Below are positions 26,564-35,390 of a DNA stretch of 64,000 nucleotides, piece by piece. This stretch comes from J054 sp963850255. Its GTDB lineage: Bacteria > Pseudomonadota > Gammaproteobacteria > Steroidobacterales > GCA-2729495. A program made the translations under genes and the position numbers. Position 1 is the stretch's first letter. Each line of letters opens with the position of its first letter. The notes under the pieces are model-generated. The model was not told the origin of the DNA. It searched no databases and saw nothing but the letters and a program-made list of their open reading frames with translations. The stretch spans positions 1-64,000 of the forward strand of contig CAWKLL010000016.1 of NCBI GenBank assembly GCA_963850255.1, written 5' to 3'.

Positions 26564-27535
26564 TCAGAAGAATTTGCGCAGATCCAGGTCGCTGTAGAGA
26601 CTGGCCACTTCGTCCGCATAGCCGTTAAACATTAGTGTCGGTTGTTTATCACCGAACACGCCGGTACCGATCCGGCGTTCACGTGCCTGGCTCCAGCGCG
26701 GGTGATCGACCTCGGGATTCACATTGGCGTAGAAACCATATTCACGCGGCGCCGCATCGGACCAGGTGGTGGGCGGCTGTTTCTCGCTGAAGCTGATGCG
26801 CACGATAGATTTGATGCTCTTAAAGCCGTACTTCCAGGGCACAACCAGGCGCAGTGGTGCACCGTTTTGATTCGGCAGCTCCACGCCATACACGCCGATG
26901 GCCAGCAGACTCAGCGGGTTCATGGCTTCGGCCATGGTCAGACCTTCCACATAGGGGAAGTCGAGCACGCCGCGGCGCTGGCCCGGCATTTGCTCGGGGC
27001 GGGTGACCGTCTCGAAGGCCACATACTTGGCGCGCGAATTAGGTTTGAAACGCTTGAGCAGATCGGCCAGCGGGATGCCGTTCCAGGGCACGACCATGGA
27101 CCAGGCCTCCACACAGCGCAGTCGGTACACGCGTTCTTCGATAGCGTGCGGCGCAATAATATCGCCGAAATCGAATTCGCCGGTGACATCGGCTTCACCG
27201 TCGACGGTGACCGTCCAGGGTTTCGGCTTGAAGTCGCCCGACAGTCTTGCCGGGTCTGACTTGTCCAGGCCAAACTCGTAAAAATTATTGTAGCTGGCGA
27301 TGTCTTCGAAACTGTTTGGCGCCTCGTCGGTGCTGTAAGGGCTGCCCGTCGACACCTGAAGTTTGCCGATGCCGCCGGACGGCGGCGAAACGTCTTCTTC
27401 GGCGGCACAGCCACTGCCAATTAACAGCCCGCTGCCGGCCAGTGCCGAACTCCTGATAAATGCGCGCCGATTGCGAAAGATCGCTTCCGGGGTGATTTCC
27501 GATGGGCGTATGGCGGCGGGTTTTTTAATCAGCAT
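26564..27535 (-). CDS. msrP: Molybdopterin methionine sulfoxide reductase catalytic subunit MsrP
   Basis: Periplasmic molybdenum enzyme that repairs oxidised methionine in envelope proteins. Seen: a Tat signal with RNRRAFIRSSALAGSGLLIG; then the core PWTVTVDGEADVTGEFDFGD, the molybdenum-ligand Cys in LRCVEAWSMVVPWNGIPLA, and PYVEGLTMAEAMNPLSLLA. The C-terminus is GYADEVASLYSDLDLRKFF, near identical in style to YedY/MsrP proteins. 323 residues, full length. Forms an operon with msrQ downstream, and DUF547 follows upstream in the same direction. Confidence 0.96.
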   Translation of the reverse strand: MLIKKPAAIRPSEITPEAIFRNRRAFIRSSALAGSGLLIGSGCAAEEDVSPPSGGIGKLQVSTGSPYSTDEAPNSFEDIASYNNFYEFGLDKSDPARLSGDFKPKPWTVTVDGEADVTGEFDFGDIIAPHAIEERVYRLRCVEAWSMVVPWNGIPLADLLKRFKPNSRAKYVAFETVTRPEQMPGQRRGVLDFPYVEGLTMAEAMNPLSLLAIGVYGVELPNQNGAPLRLVVPWKYGFKSIKSIVRISFSEKQPPTTWSDAAPREYGFYANVNPEVDHPRWSQARERRIGTGVFGDKQPTLMFNGYADEVASLYSDLDLRKFF

Positions 27536-27588
27536 GGTCAGTTTCCGGCTAAGTGTGAGAGATATTTCGTGAGTGACTGGTTTTCGGT

Positions 27589-28329
27589 TTACGGCAGCTT
27601 GTCAAACTGGCCGTTCAGGCCCCAGTCGTAAGTTTCATAACGTAGCCTGAAGGCCCCGTTGCGCAGTAGCTGCGTGGCCTCCGGGTCCCGGCTGTAGTCA
27701 GCCAGGTAGGCCTGTATCGAGTCGGCACCGACGGTGAAGTCCTCGGCAAACCAGTCGAAGATTTGCGACACAAAGGCCTCGGCACGCGGGCTGTCGAAAC
27801 GGTTGCGTGTTGGGTCGTTAATAAAGCGGCTTGCGGCCAGGTCGAGCTGCCGGTCCAGGCGTTCCGGGACAAAGGCGCGACTGGCCAGGCGCGGGCAGGA
27901 TAGCGAAGCGCACACGATGGCGAAGTGGATGCGCGGGTCGCCCATGGGCCGCAATTGCTGGTGTTCAATGTTCTGCAGCGTCGTGGTCTCACCCATCAGG
28001 GTAAAACGGTAGCGGGTAAAAAAGCGTGTGCGTCGCGACTGGCTGCTGGTGGACTGACCGTCCAGGATCCCGCGGATCGCATAGGCGTTGTAGGCATTGA
28101 TCAGCAGCGACTTGCGCTCGTTGCTGGCCGCCACGCTGGCGGGATCGGTGCTGGCCAGCTGATCCAGGAATAGCTGCAGACGACTATCGTCACGCAGGCC
28201 GTTGTAGTCGACATAACCATTCCGCACATGGGTGAGTAACAACTCGTCCCACAGGCTGTAGTCCGGCGCGACGGCTTGCGCCACAGGTGCCAACAGGCAC
28301 AACAGCAAGCCCAGGGCTGACAGGTTCAC
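27589..28329 (-). CDS. Secreted DUF547 protein
   Basis: Seen: signal peptide (MNLSALGLLLCLLAPVAQAV), then a DUF547 core: VDYNGLRDDSRLQLFLDQLA, INAYNAYAIRGIL, the Cys motif FAIVCASLSCPRL and a C-terminal pattern RFDSPRAEAFVSQIFDWFAEDF. 246 residues. DUF547 proteins have a papain-like or transglutaminase-like look with the conserved Asn/Cys, but no activity is firmly known. It lies 53 bases upstream of msrP on the same strand, so it may share a transcript with the repair genes. Confidence 0.85.
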   Translation of the reverse strand: MNLSALGLLLCLLAPVAQAVAPDYSLWDELLLTHVRNGYVDYNGLRDDSRLQLFLDQLASTDPASVAASNERKSLLINAYNAYAIRGILDGQSTSSQSRRTRFFTRYRFTLMGETTTLQNIEHQQLRPMGDPRIHFAIVCASLSCPRLASRAFVPERLDRQLDLAASRFINDPTRNRFDSPRAEAFVSQIFDWFAEDFTVGADSIQAYLADYSRDPEATQLLRNGAFRLRYETYDWGLNGQFDKLP

Positions 28330-28475
28330 GGGCTTTGGCAGTCGCTTGTTCAGTGCTGGGCTCCAGGGTTGCTGCGGGGCAGGTTGTCAGGCTTTTGACG
28401 GCTTTGCCACCCGTTCGTTCCCTGCCTGCGCCTGAACTTGAGCCCCGGCAGTAAGCACTCTAAGCTCTGCAACCC

Positions 28476-29567
28476 ATGCATACCACTCAAGTCGCCGCTT
28501 TCCCGGCATCCTGCCGCCGCCTGCTGTTGTCCTTGTTGTTGCTGGCCCTGGCCGCCTGTGGCGGCGGCGAACCGCAACCCGAGATCGTCAACCAGGACAG
28601 CACCGCCGCGCCGGACACACCCGGCGAATCGCAACGCCAGATCGTCAATCTGGGCGGCACCACCGCGCCGAACACACCCGGCGAAACCATGTGGCTTGAT
28701 TTCAAACAGGCTGCTGAACAAGCGTCGGGCGGGCAACTCGAACTGCGCCCGCTGATCTACGGTCAACTGGGTTCCGAAGAGCAATTGCTGTCCGGGATTC
28801 GCCGCGGCCGCATTCAATTCGCCAACCTGTCTGCCCAGGTCACTTCCACGCTGGTCCCGGAATTGTCGCTGCTTTATGTGCCCTATCTGTTTGCCGACGA
28901 AGCCGAAGCCGACTATATCTACGACCGTTACCTGACACCCATCTACACCGACTTGCTGGCCGAGCAGGGCCTGCATCTGGTCACCTGGTATGAAATCGGA
29001 TTTCACTCCATTTACAGCAAGGAACCGATACTGACCCCGGCAGACATGCAGGGTCGGCGTTTTCGCGTATCCGCCAGCATTAATGCGCGCCTGTTTGCCG
29101 AGTCACTCGGTGCCGACGTAATACCGCTGGGCTATGGTGAAATCGTGCCGTCACTGCAGACCGGCCTCATCGATGCCGGAGAAAACTCCATCAGCCTGTA
29201 TTCGCGCACCGGTATTTCCGCCGAGGCACCTCACTTCACACTGACGCGCCACGTCTTCGGGGTGTCTGTGATTGTCGCCGACAAACGCTGGTGGGATTCC
29301 CAGACACCGGAAGTCCGCGAGATCCTCACCAGCACCTTCCCGAGCGTAGAAGAATCTCGCGTCGATATCCGCGCCCAGGACATCGCCGACCTCGCCGACC
29401 CGAAACTCGCCATCCAGTCCCATCCCGTCAGCCCCGAACAACGCGCCGCCTGGCAAGCCAAAACCGCCGGCGTCGCCGCACAACTCCTCGAAGGCATCGG
29501 CGGCCGCAGCCAGGAAATCTACGACCTCATCCAAACCGCCAAAACCGAATACGCCAACAGCCAATAA
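28476..29567 (+). CDS. TRAP-type solute-binding lipoprotein (DctP-like), orphan
   Basis: Binding protein of a tripartite ATP-independent periplasmic transporter. Seen: a lipobox (LLLALAACGG), then a low-complexity linker in which IVNQDSTAAPDTPGES is followed by IVNLGGTTAPNTPGET, an evident duplication of about 57 bases. The DctP core follows: LEEL-like EEQLLSGIRRGRIQFANLSA, LLYVPYLFADEAEADYIY, GRRFRVSASINARLFAESLG, GYGEIVPSLQTGLIDAGENS and VFGVSVIVADKRWW. The usual membrane subunits (DctQ, DctM) are not present in the window. A repeat array starts 39 bases after its stop. Confidence 0.85.
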   Translation: MHTTQVAAFPASCRRLLLSLLLLALAACGGGEPQPEIVNQDSTAAPDTPGESQRQIVNLGGTTAPNTPGETMWLDFKQAAEQASGGQLELRPLIYGQLGSEEQLLSGIRRGRIQFANLSAQVTSTLVPELSLLYVPYLFADEAEADYIYDRYLTPIYTDLLAEQGLHLVTWYEIGFHSIYSKEPILTPADMQGRRFRVSASINARLFAESLGADVIPLGYGEIVPSLQTGLIDAGENSISLYSRTGISAEAPHFTLTRHVFGVSVIVADKRWWDSQTPEVREILTSTFPSVEESRVDIRAQDIADLADPKLAIQSHPVSPEQRAAWQAKTAGVAAQLLEGIGGRSQEIYDLIQTAKTEYANSQ

Positions 29568-29605
29568 CCCGCGCGCTCTAAAACAGCCCTGCAAAAGCGT
29601 CCGCA

Positions 29606-30088
29606 CACCACCACGCCAAGTCACCGCCCCCGGCGGTGCCACCAACGCCAAACCCAAACCCCCACTCACCCCCGCACCGAGGTTGAGCACCGCCAGCCGC
29701 AATACCCGAAACTAAAAAACCCTGACTGCCCTAAAGGCCCTGATGGCGAGATTTCGCCGCAGCGACTTTTCCCAGGAGTAAGGTGGAATATCGCCAGCAG
29801 GGCCCGGCACCACCGCATGAATCGCCAAGCAAGCGTCAGACCTTCTATGAAGTCTTTACGAGCGTTCGATCCGGCCGAAATCACCACCGCGCCAAGTCAC
29901 CGCCCCCCGGCGGTGCCACCAACCCCAAACTCGAACCCACACTCAGCCCCCCACCGAGGTTGAGCATCGCCACCGCCGGCAAACAACCGAACCTACAAAA
30001 CCCTGATGCCCTCACGGCCCTGATGGTGAGATTTCGACGCCACGACTTTTCCACAGGAGTAAGGCGGAATATCGCCAGCAGGGCCCCG
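29606..30088 (-). repeat. Second array of the hairpin repeat, inverted, within a duplicated unit of about 276 bases
   Basis: Two copies of the hairpin unit, on the strand opposite to the first array: 29719-29813 and 29999-30088. Each is preceded by a shared stretch (29606-29706 and 29882-29985) holding CACCGCC/GGCGGTG hairpins at 29622-29638 and 29898-29915 and the words GCCAAGTCACCGCC and ACCGAGGTTGAGCA. So the array is a tandem duplication of a larger composite unit of about 276-280 bases. The second copy lacks the CACCACC end. The array fills the gap between convergent TRAP-lipoprotein and alcohol-dehydrogenase genes. Confidence 0.85.
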
Positions 30089-30107
30089 CTAAGCCCCAAC
30101 CCCAACC

Positions 30108-31109
30108 TCACCCAAACCCCGTAACCAAAACCGCCGTCCCCGAAATCCGCCCACCCCGCAAATCCGCCAGCGCCTCATTCGCCCGCTCCAGCGGATAACG
30201 CCTGACATGCGCCTGAATTGTCATGCGGTCAGCGATCTGCATGAACTGCTCGCCGTCTTCACGGGTCAGGTTCGCCACCGAACGAATCTGACGCTCACCC
30301 CACAGGTCTGCATAGGGGAAGGCCGGAATATCGGACATATGAATACCGCCGCAAATAACCCGGCCGCCTGGCTTGAGGTCGGTTAGCGCTTTTGGCACCA
30401 GGCTGCCCACCGGCGCAAAGATCAGCGCAGCATCAAGCTTTTCCGGGGACGCTTGCTCGGAGTCGCCGGCCCAGGTCACGCCCAGTTCGCGGGCAAAGGC
30501 CTGGGCCTGTTCATCACCGGCACGGGTAAAGGCAAATACCTCGCGACCTTGCTGCAGGGCAACCTGCGCAATGATGTGGGCGGCCGAGCCAAATCCATAC
30601 AGACCAATACGCGTTGCGTCGCCGGCCATCCGCAGGCTGCGGTAGCCGATCAGGCCGGCACATAACAGTGGCGTGGTGGTTGCAGCATCCAGGGTTTCGC
30701 CGATGGGCAGGCAATAGTCGGCGCAGGCCAGCATGTAATCCGCATAGCCGCCGTCGCGGTGATAGCCGTGAAAACGCGCGGCACTGCAAAGGTTCTCGCG
30801 CCCGCTCAGGCAAAACTCGCAGCGACCGCAGGTCCAGGCCAGCCACGCGGCGCCGACCCGGCTGTTGTCCTCCAGACGCACGCCGGCGCCGCGAGCAACC
30901 ACCCGGCCTACGACCTGGTGGCCGGGCACGATGGGGTAAGGGACATCTGGCAGTTCAGCATCCTGCACGTGAAGGTCCGTGCGGCAAACTCCGCAGGCTT
31001 CGACACGAATCAGCACTTCCCCGGCAGCGGGTGAGGGAATTTCGCGTTGCTGAATTTCCAGCGGCTGGCCGGCGGCATTGAAACACAAGGCCCGCATCTG
31101 CCGGCTCAC
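30108..31109 (-). CDS. Zinc-dependent alcohol dehydrogenase
   Basis: Medium-chain NAD(P)-dependent alcohol dehydrogenase. Seen: catalytic zinc ligands in CGVCRTDLHV and GHQVVGRVV, structural zinc ligands CGRCEFCLSGRENLC, and a Rossmann fold with IGLYGFGSAAHIIAQVA. 333 residues. This variant of AdhA-type proteins converts alcohols and aldehydes; the substrate is not evident. The start overlaps the stop of the upstream TPR gene; GTG at 31109 (GTGA overlap), with an in-frame ATG twelve bases later as an alternative. Confidence 0.9.
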   Translation of the reverse strand: MSRQMRALCFNAAGQPLEIQQREIPSPAAGEVLIRVEACGVCRTDLHVQDAELPDVPYPIVPGHQVVGRVVARGAGVRLEDNSRVGAAWLAWTCGRCEFCLSGRENLCSAARFHGYHRDGGYADYMLACADYCLPIGETLDAATTTPLLCAGLIGYRSLRMAGDATRIGLYGFGSAAHIIAQVALQQGREVFAFTRAGDEQAQAFARELGVTWAGDSEQASPEKLDAALIFAPVGSLVPKALTDLKPGGRVICGGIHMSDIPAFPYADLWGERQIRSVANLTREDGEQFMQIADRMTIQAHVRRYPLERANEALADLRGGRISGTAVLVTGFG

Positions 31110-32746
31110 TCGTCTTCGCCGTCCTCGCCCGGCCGCTCCAGCCGACCTCCCGGATAGCTCAGCTCGACATCCTCGCTGTCCGGCCTGGATTCTCCTTCGG
31201 GCAGATAGCGAAAGTCATGCCGGTAAAGTTGATCGGTCGTATCCACCACCACGCCTTCACTGATTCGCGGCCGAAAGTAGGAGCGCTCCATGACCCGCGC
31301 GACTTTCTTGTCCATCAGTTCGGCGGGCTCTGCCTCGATAACGCGCACGTCTTCGGCCCGGCCGGCGGCGCTTATGGTATAGCCCAGCAGCACATAACCG
31401 TCGCGCAGCAGCTCGCTGTCTTCGCGCACGCCCGGCCCGAATCTAAGCGTCGCGAAGGACAAGCCGCCAATGCGCATTGGTTCCAGGAAATACTCGTCCC
31501 GCTGCACGGCGTAGCTTTCATCCACTGAAAGTGCCTGCCAGGCACTTTCATAGTTGGCCTTCGAGCTGTTGCTCTTTCCATAGCGGTTGTACAGGTCACC
31601 CAGCGCAATCAGCAATTCGGCGCTGCGCAGATAGTCGCGTTCCGGCTGATTCTCAATAATGGTCAGGGCACGCTTGAGCGCGTTGGCGCTCTCCGCCATC
31701 AGGCCCTGGCGAGCATAGGTGCTGGCGATCCCTACCAGCGCATCTACCAGCACAATGTCGTCTTTGCCGTAGTTGCTGTAGAGCAGTCGGCGCGCTTCCT
31801 GATACACCTGGCGGGCCAGTTCAACCTGTCCGGAACGTTCGTACCAGCGGCCGAGTTTGTACATGGCCGTAGCAATTTCCGGGTTGTCTTCGCCCAGTTT
31901 GCGTTTCTGAATTTCAACCTGGATTTCCTGCTGAAAATTCGCTTCTTCCAGTTCTTCCAATCCGATATTGGCTTCTGTCAGGCCATCGCGGATCTTGAAC
32001 TGTTCGAAGTTATAAAATCCTTCATTGACATGATTGATGCGCAGCGCACGCTCAAAGGCTTCGGTACCTTGCTCGTAGAGCTTGGCGCGGTTGTAGGTGG
32101 CGCCCAGGCCAATAAAGGTATTAATCAGTCGCGGTGAGAGAATGCCTTCCAGACGCTCTACCAATGCCAGGCTGCGCTGGTAAATGTTCTCCGCGCCAAT
32201 CAAATCATTGCTAAGCATCAGGGTAGTGGCGAAATTGTTCAGCGCGGCGACCAGGCGGATATCGTCGGCGCCGAATTCCTGTTCCGACAAAGTCAGGGCG
32301 CGACGCGCAGCCTTCGCTGCTTCCTCGTATCGGCCCTCCTGCATCAGCTCGCTCATGCGCTGGAAGGCCGCCACTCGCGGCGCTACCAGCTCGTCTTCGG
32401 GCGCGCTGTCCAAAGCGCCTTCCGAGTCGTCATCCAGCGCCGGGCCGGTGAAGTTGGAGGGCGGGCCGTCTTCCAGATCCTCGTCCGCGGCGATGTCGAT
32501 GACCGGTTCGCCGGCCAAGTCCTGGTCGTCATCTGTGCTGGTAGTCGCCGCCGATGGCTGAGGGCCGGCCGCGCTGCTGTCTTCGCTATCGCTGCTGATG
32601 GCGGTCTCGCCAGATGGCTCGTCGGCCGTGCCTGGCGTGGCTGGCTCTTCACCCTGGCTGAGGCCGGGGCAGGCCAGCAGCAACAGCAGTGCCAGGCCTG
32701 GCCAGGCAAGGCATTCATTAGGGCGCAGGCAGAACTTTTTCTTCAC
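31106..32746 (-). CDS. TPR-repeat protein with TonB C-terminal-like domain
   Basis: Seen: a signal peptide (LALLLLLACPGLSQG), an acidic low-complexity segment (residues about 40-115, rich in Ser, Asp, Glu), several tetratricopeptide repeats (about 130-410, e.g. AKAARRALTLSEQEFG, ENIYQRSLALVERLEG, ALGDLYNRYGKSNSSKANYE). It ends with a C-terminal domain (ELLRDGYVLLGYTISAAGRA, DVRVIEAEPAE, VMERSYFRPRIS) resembling TonB/energy-transducer C-terminal domains. 546 residues. It may be a periplasmic scaffold. No ExbB or ExbD is nearby. Translationally coupled to the alcohol dehydrogenase gene, without an obvious functional link. Confidence 0.8.
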   Translation of the reverse strand: MKKKFCLRPNECLAWPGLALLLLLACPGLSQGEEPATPGTADEPSGETAISSDSEDSSAAGPQPSAATTSTDDDQDLAGEPVIDIAADEDLEDGPPSNFTGPALDDDSEGALDSAPEDELVAPRVAAFQRMSELMQEGRYEEAAKAARRALTLSEQEFGADDIRLVAALNNFATTLMLSNDLIGAENIYQRSLALVERLEGILSPRLINTFIGLGATYNRAKLYEQGTEAFERALRINHVNEGFYNFEQFKIRDGLTEANIGLEELEEANFQQEIQVEIQKRKLGEDNPEIATAMYKLGRWYERSGQVELARQVYQEARRLLYSNYGKDDIVLVDALVGIASTYARQGLMAESANALKRALTIIENQPERDYLRSAELLIALGDLYNRYGKSNSSKANYESAWQALSVDESYAVQRDEYFLEPMRIGGLSFATLRFGPGVREDSELLRDGYVLLGYTISAAGRAEDVRVIEAEPAELMDKKVARVMERSYFRPRISEGVVVDTTDQLYRHDFRYLPEGESRPDSEDVELSYPGGRLERPGEDGEDE

Positions 32747-32887
32747 GACAGGTCCAAGACTACAGCGTCTAATTTAACAGCCTATCCATGTGATGCACTA
32801 TCGTCGGTCACTGGCAGTTTTCGACCGCTACAGGGCGGCAGTTTCGTTCGCCGGATCCGAATGATGGCGACCAACGAAGGAGTTGGT

Positions 32888-33541
32888 ATGTTCTTTCGCA
32901 GCAAAAAACTTCAGATGCCCACGGCTGAGGACGCGCTGCCGGGACGCAGTGAGCCGTTGCCCGTGCCTGCGGCCCACTTCGTCAACGGCAACCCGCTGAG
33001 CGGACCTTTTGCAGAGAATCTGCAGCTGGCGCTGTTCGGTCTGGGCTGTTTCTGGGGCGCGGAGCGCAAATTCTGGGAAACGCCGGGCGTATTTTCCACC
33101 GCCGTTGGTTATGCCGCCGGCCATACGCCCAACCCCTCCTATCGCGAGGTTTGCTCAGGTCAGACAGGCCACAACGAAGTGGTGCGCGTGGTATTTGATC
33201 CCGCGCTGGTCAGTTATGAGCAACTGCTGCAGATATTCTGGGAGGCGCATGATCCGACCCAGGGCATGCGCCAGGGCAACGATGCCGGTACCCAGTATCG
33301 CAGTGGCATCTATACCTACGGTGAACAGCAAGCCGCTGCAGCGCAAGCCTCAAAAGCTGCCTACAGCAGCGCGCTGCAAACGGCGGGTCTGGGTGCCATT
33401 ACAACGGAAATACTTCCGGCGCCGGAATTCTATTTCGCCGAGGACTATCACCAGCAGTACCTGGCCAAGAATCCGGGCGGCTACTGTGGCCTCGGCGGAA
33501 CCGGCGTAAGTTGTCCCAGCGGCCTGGCAGCGGCTAGTTGA
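32888..33541 (+). CDS. msrA: Peptide methionine sulfoxide reductase MsrA
   Basis: Reduces methionine-S-sulfoxide in proteins. Seen: the catalytic motif LGCFWGAERKFW, then VGYAAGHTPNPSYREVCSGQTGHNE (read in parts), YEQLLQIFWEAHDPTQ, GTQYRSGIY, and YHQQYLAKNPGGYCGLGGTGVSCP with the resolving Cys. Start at 32888 with AAGGAG five bases upstream, giving 217 residues including an MsrA N-terminal extension. Ends eight bases inside the convergent lipoprotein gene. Confidence 0.95.
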   Translation: MFFRSKKLQMPTAEDALPGRSEPLPVPAAHFVNGNPLSGPFAENLQLALFGLGCFWGAERKFWETPGVFSTAVGYAAGHTPNPSYREVCSGQTGHNEVVRVVFDPALVSYEQLLQIFWEAHDPTQGMRQGNDAGTQYRSGIYTYGEQQAAAAQASKAAYSSALQTAGLGAITTEILPAPEFYFAEDYHQQYLAKNPGGYCGLGGTGVSCPSGLAAAS

Positions 33542-33878
33542 GTACCCTGTAGCCACGCCCGCGCAGGCAATTTTTCACCACTCTTTGTTTTATCTGATCA
33601 TTCTTACGGGCTGACGCGGCGCTGCCCAGGACCGCTCCGACGCCGGCGGAGCGACCGACATCACCGCTGAAAACGCCCGTGGCCGCGCCGGTCGCGCCAC
33701 CCGCGGCAGCCCCTTTGACCATGCCGGCGCTGATGCTGACCTGGTCCTGGTAGACCGTGCACTGTTCCAGATCCTGTTCATATTTCACCAGGTCTACGCC
33801 CTGGGTATCGATAATTGGCCCGGTGTTGGCCGCGCATCCGGCCAAGATCAGTATTGCCAGGCTATACAGGCTGCGCAT
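33534..33878 (-). CDS. Small glycine-zipper lipoprotein
   Basis: Seen: MRSLYSLAILILAGCAANTG is a lipoprotein signal with LAGC lipobox; then about 35 residues and a Gly/Ala-rich stretch (GAAAGGATGAATGVFSGD), and a basic end. 114 residues. The glycine zipper could form a membrane-inserting hairpin, as in outer-membrane lipoproteins. Function unknown. Start set at the ATG at 33878 because earlier residues lack signal-peptide character. It overlaps the 3' end of msrA. Confidence 0.7.
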   Translation of the reverse strand: MRSLYSLAILILAGCAANTGPIIDTQGVDLVKYEQDLEQCTVYQDQVSISAGMVKGAAAGGATGAATGVFSGDVGRSAGVGAVLGSAASARKNDQIKQRVVKNCLRGRGYRVLN

Positions 33879-34049
33879 GCTTACCCTCCTTAGGCTCGCG
33901 ACCTGTGTCACAACGGCCCGGGTGCTTGCCGGTTGACCGGGTCAGTGGTGGCGCCGCGCAGGTTGAACTGTGATGCCTGCCACGGTCCCGACGGGCCGGC
34001 CCGCTATTATGGAAAGCGGCGTTTTAGGGCCAGATCAAAGGGATTCGCG

Positions 34050-35378
34050 GTGTTGTCTAAACGGGTCAAGGTGGACACCTTAAGCCTCGAGCAGGGTATG
34101 TATGTCGCCCAGCTCGATCGCCCGTGGCTGGAAACGCCGTTCCTGTTCCAGGGTTTCGAAATTCGCGAAGACAGCGAAATAGGCCTGCTGCGTAAATTCT
34201 GCAAGCATGTCTATGTAGACACTGACCGCAGCAAAGTGCCCAAGGACCGCATCCTTGAGGCGCATAACTCCATCGGTAAAAAACACGATCCGTTTGTAAA
34301 CGGCGCCGACCGAGCGCAGGCGCGACCCGCGACCCTGTCCTATCGTCTGCTGAGTTTGCTCAGCGGACTCGATCCCACCGGCTGGCTGGCACGGCGGATC
34401 AGCGGCAAGGTGGAATATCGCAACCAGGTCGATACGCGCAGCGAGGCGCCCAAGGCCACCCATGCCTATGGCCTTGCGGTGGACCTGATGAACGACGTGC
34501 TGGATGACGTGCGCAAGGGCGCCGGCGTAAACATCGACAAAGTTCGGAGGCGGTCACGCCGATGATCGACAGTGTGTTGCGCAACCAGGATGCCATGGCC
34601 TGGCTGGTTTACCTGCGCAAGCGTGATGAATATGCCTACAACCATTCCATCGCTTCATCGGTTTGGGCGGTGATCCTGGGTCGCCACCTCGGCTTCGATC
34701 GCAACGGACTGCAAACCCTGGCCATGGGCGGCATGCTGCTGGATCTGGGTAAAGTCAAAATTCCCGAGTCCATTACCGCCAAGGAAGGTCCTCTCACTGA
34801 CGAGGAGTTCGAGATCATGCGCAGCCACGTGTGCCTATGGCGTGGCACTGGCTCGCAAGACCCCCGGCATTAACGATGCCATTCTCGACATGATTGCCAG
34901 TCACCACGAGCGCCATGACGGCTCGGGCTATCCGCACGGCCTGTCGGGTGGCGATATCCCGGTGTTCGGCCGCATTGCCGGGCTGGTGGACTGTTACGAC
35001 GCGATGATTAGTCGCCGGGTCTACGCCGATGCGCGTTCATCCTACGATGCCGTGCGCGAACTCAACCTGCAGTCCGGGACCGGCTTCCAGCGTGAAATGG
35101 TTGAGCAGTTCGTGCAGGCCCTGGGCATGTTTCCCACCGGCAGGATTGTTGAGATGAACACCGGTGAGGTGGGTATTGTGGTCGAGCAGAATCGCGTGCG
35201 CCGCTTGCGGCCCAAGGTAATGGTGTTGCTGGACGCTCAGCAGCAGCCGGTCTCCAGTCATCGTGTGCTCGATCTGAAGGGTCTGCCCAGCGACGAACAA
35301 AAGGATTCAGCCCGCTGGATTGTCAAAGGTCATGAGCCCGGCGCCTTTGGCATCGATCCGAAGGACTACTTCCACTGA
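34050..35378 (+). pseudogene. DUF3391-HD-GYP cyclic-di-GMP phosphodiesterase-like protein, two frameshifts
   Basis: Seen: a DUF3391 domain (VDTLSLEQGMYVAQLDRPWL, then FEIREDSEIGLLRKFCKHVYV); a frame change near 34542; then IDSVLRNQDAMAWL, YAYNHSIASSVWA and GGMLLDLGKVKIP; a second change near 34835; and SHHERHDGSGYPHGLSGGDIP, IAGLVDCYDAM with a C-terminal extension. It is one protein of about 440 residues. HD-GYP proteins break down cyclic-di-GMP. The HD pair reads LLLD, so the His metal ligand is Leu, while other ligands (NHS, RSH, HHER and the later Asp) look present. Both indels are in otherwise conserved sequence. An EAL gene follows 13 bases downstream. Confidence 0.8.
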
Positions 35379-35390
35379 GTTGGAAGAGTC

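Noticed and set aside
29666..30111. Open frames on the minus strand with similar ALLAIFHLTP-type words
   Set aside because: The same cause: the second array read in frame. The hairpin structure and positions between genes fit a noncoding repeat better.
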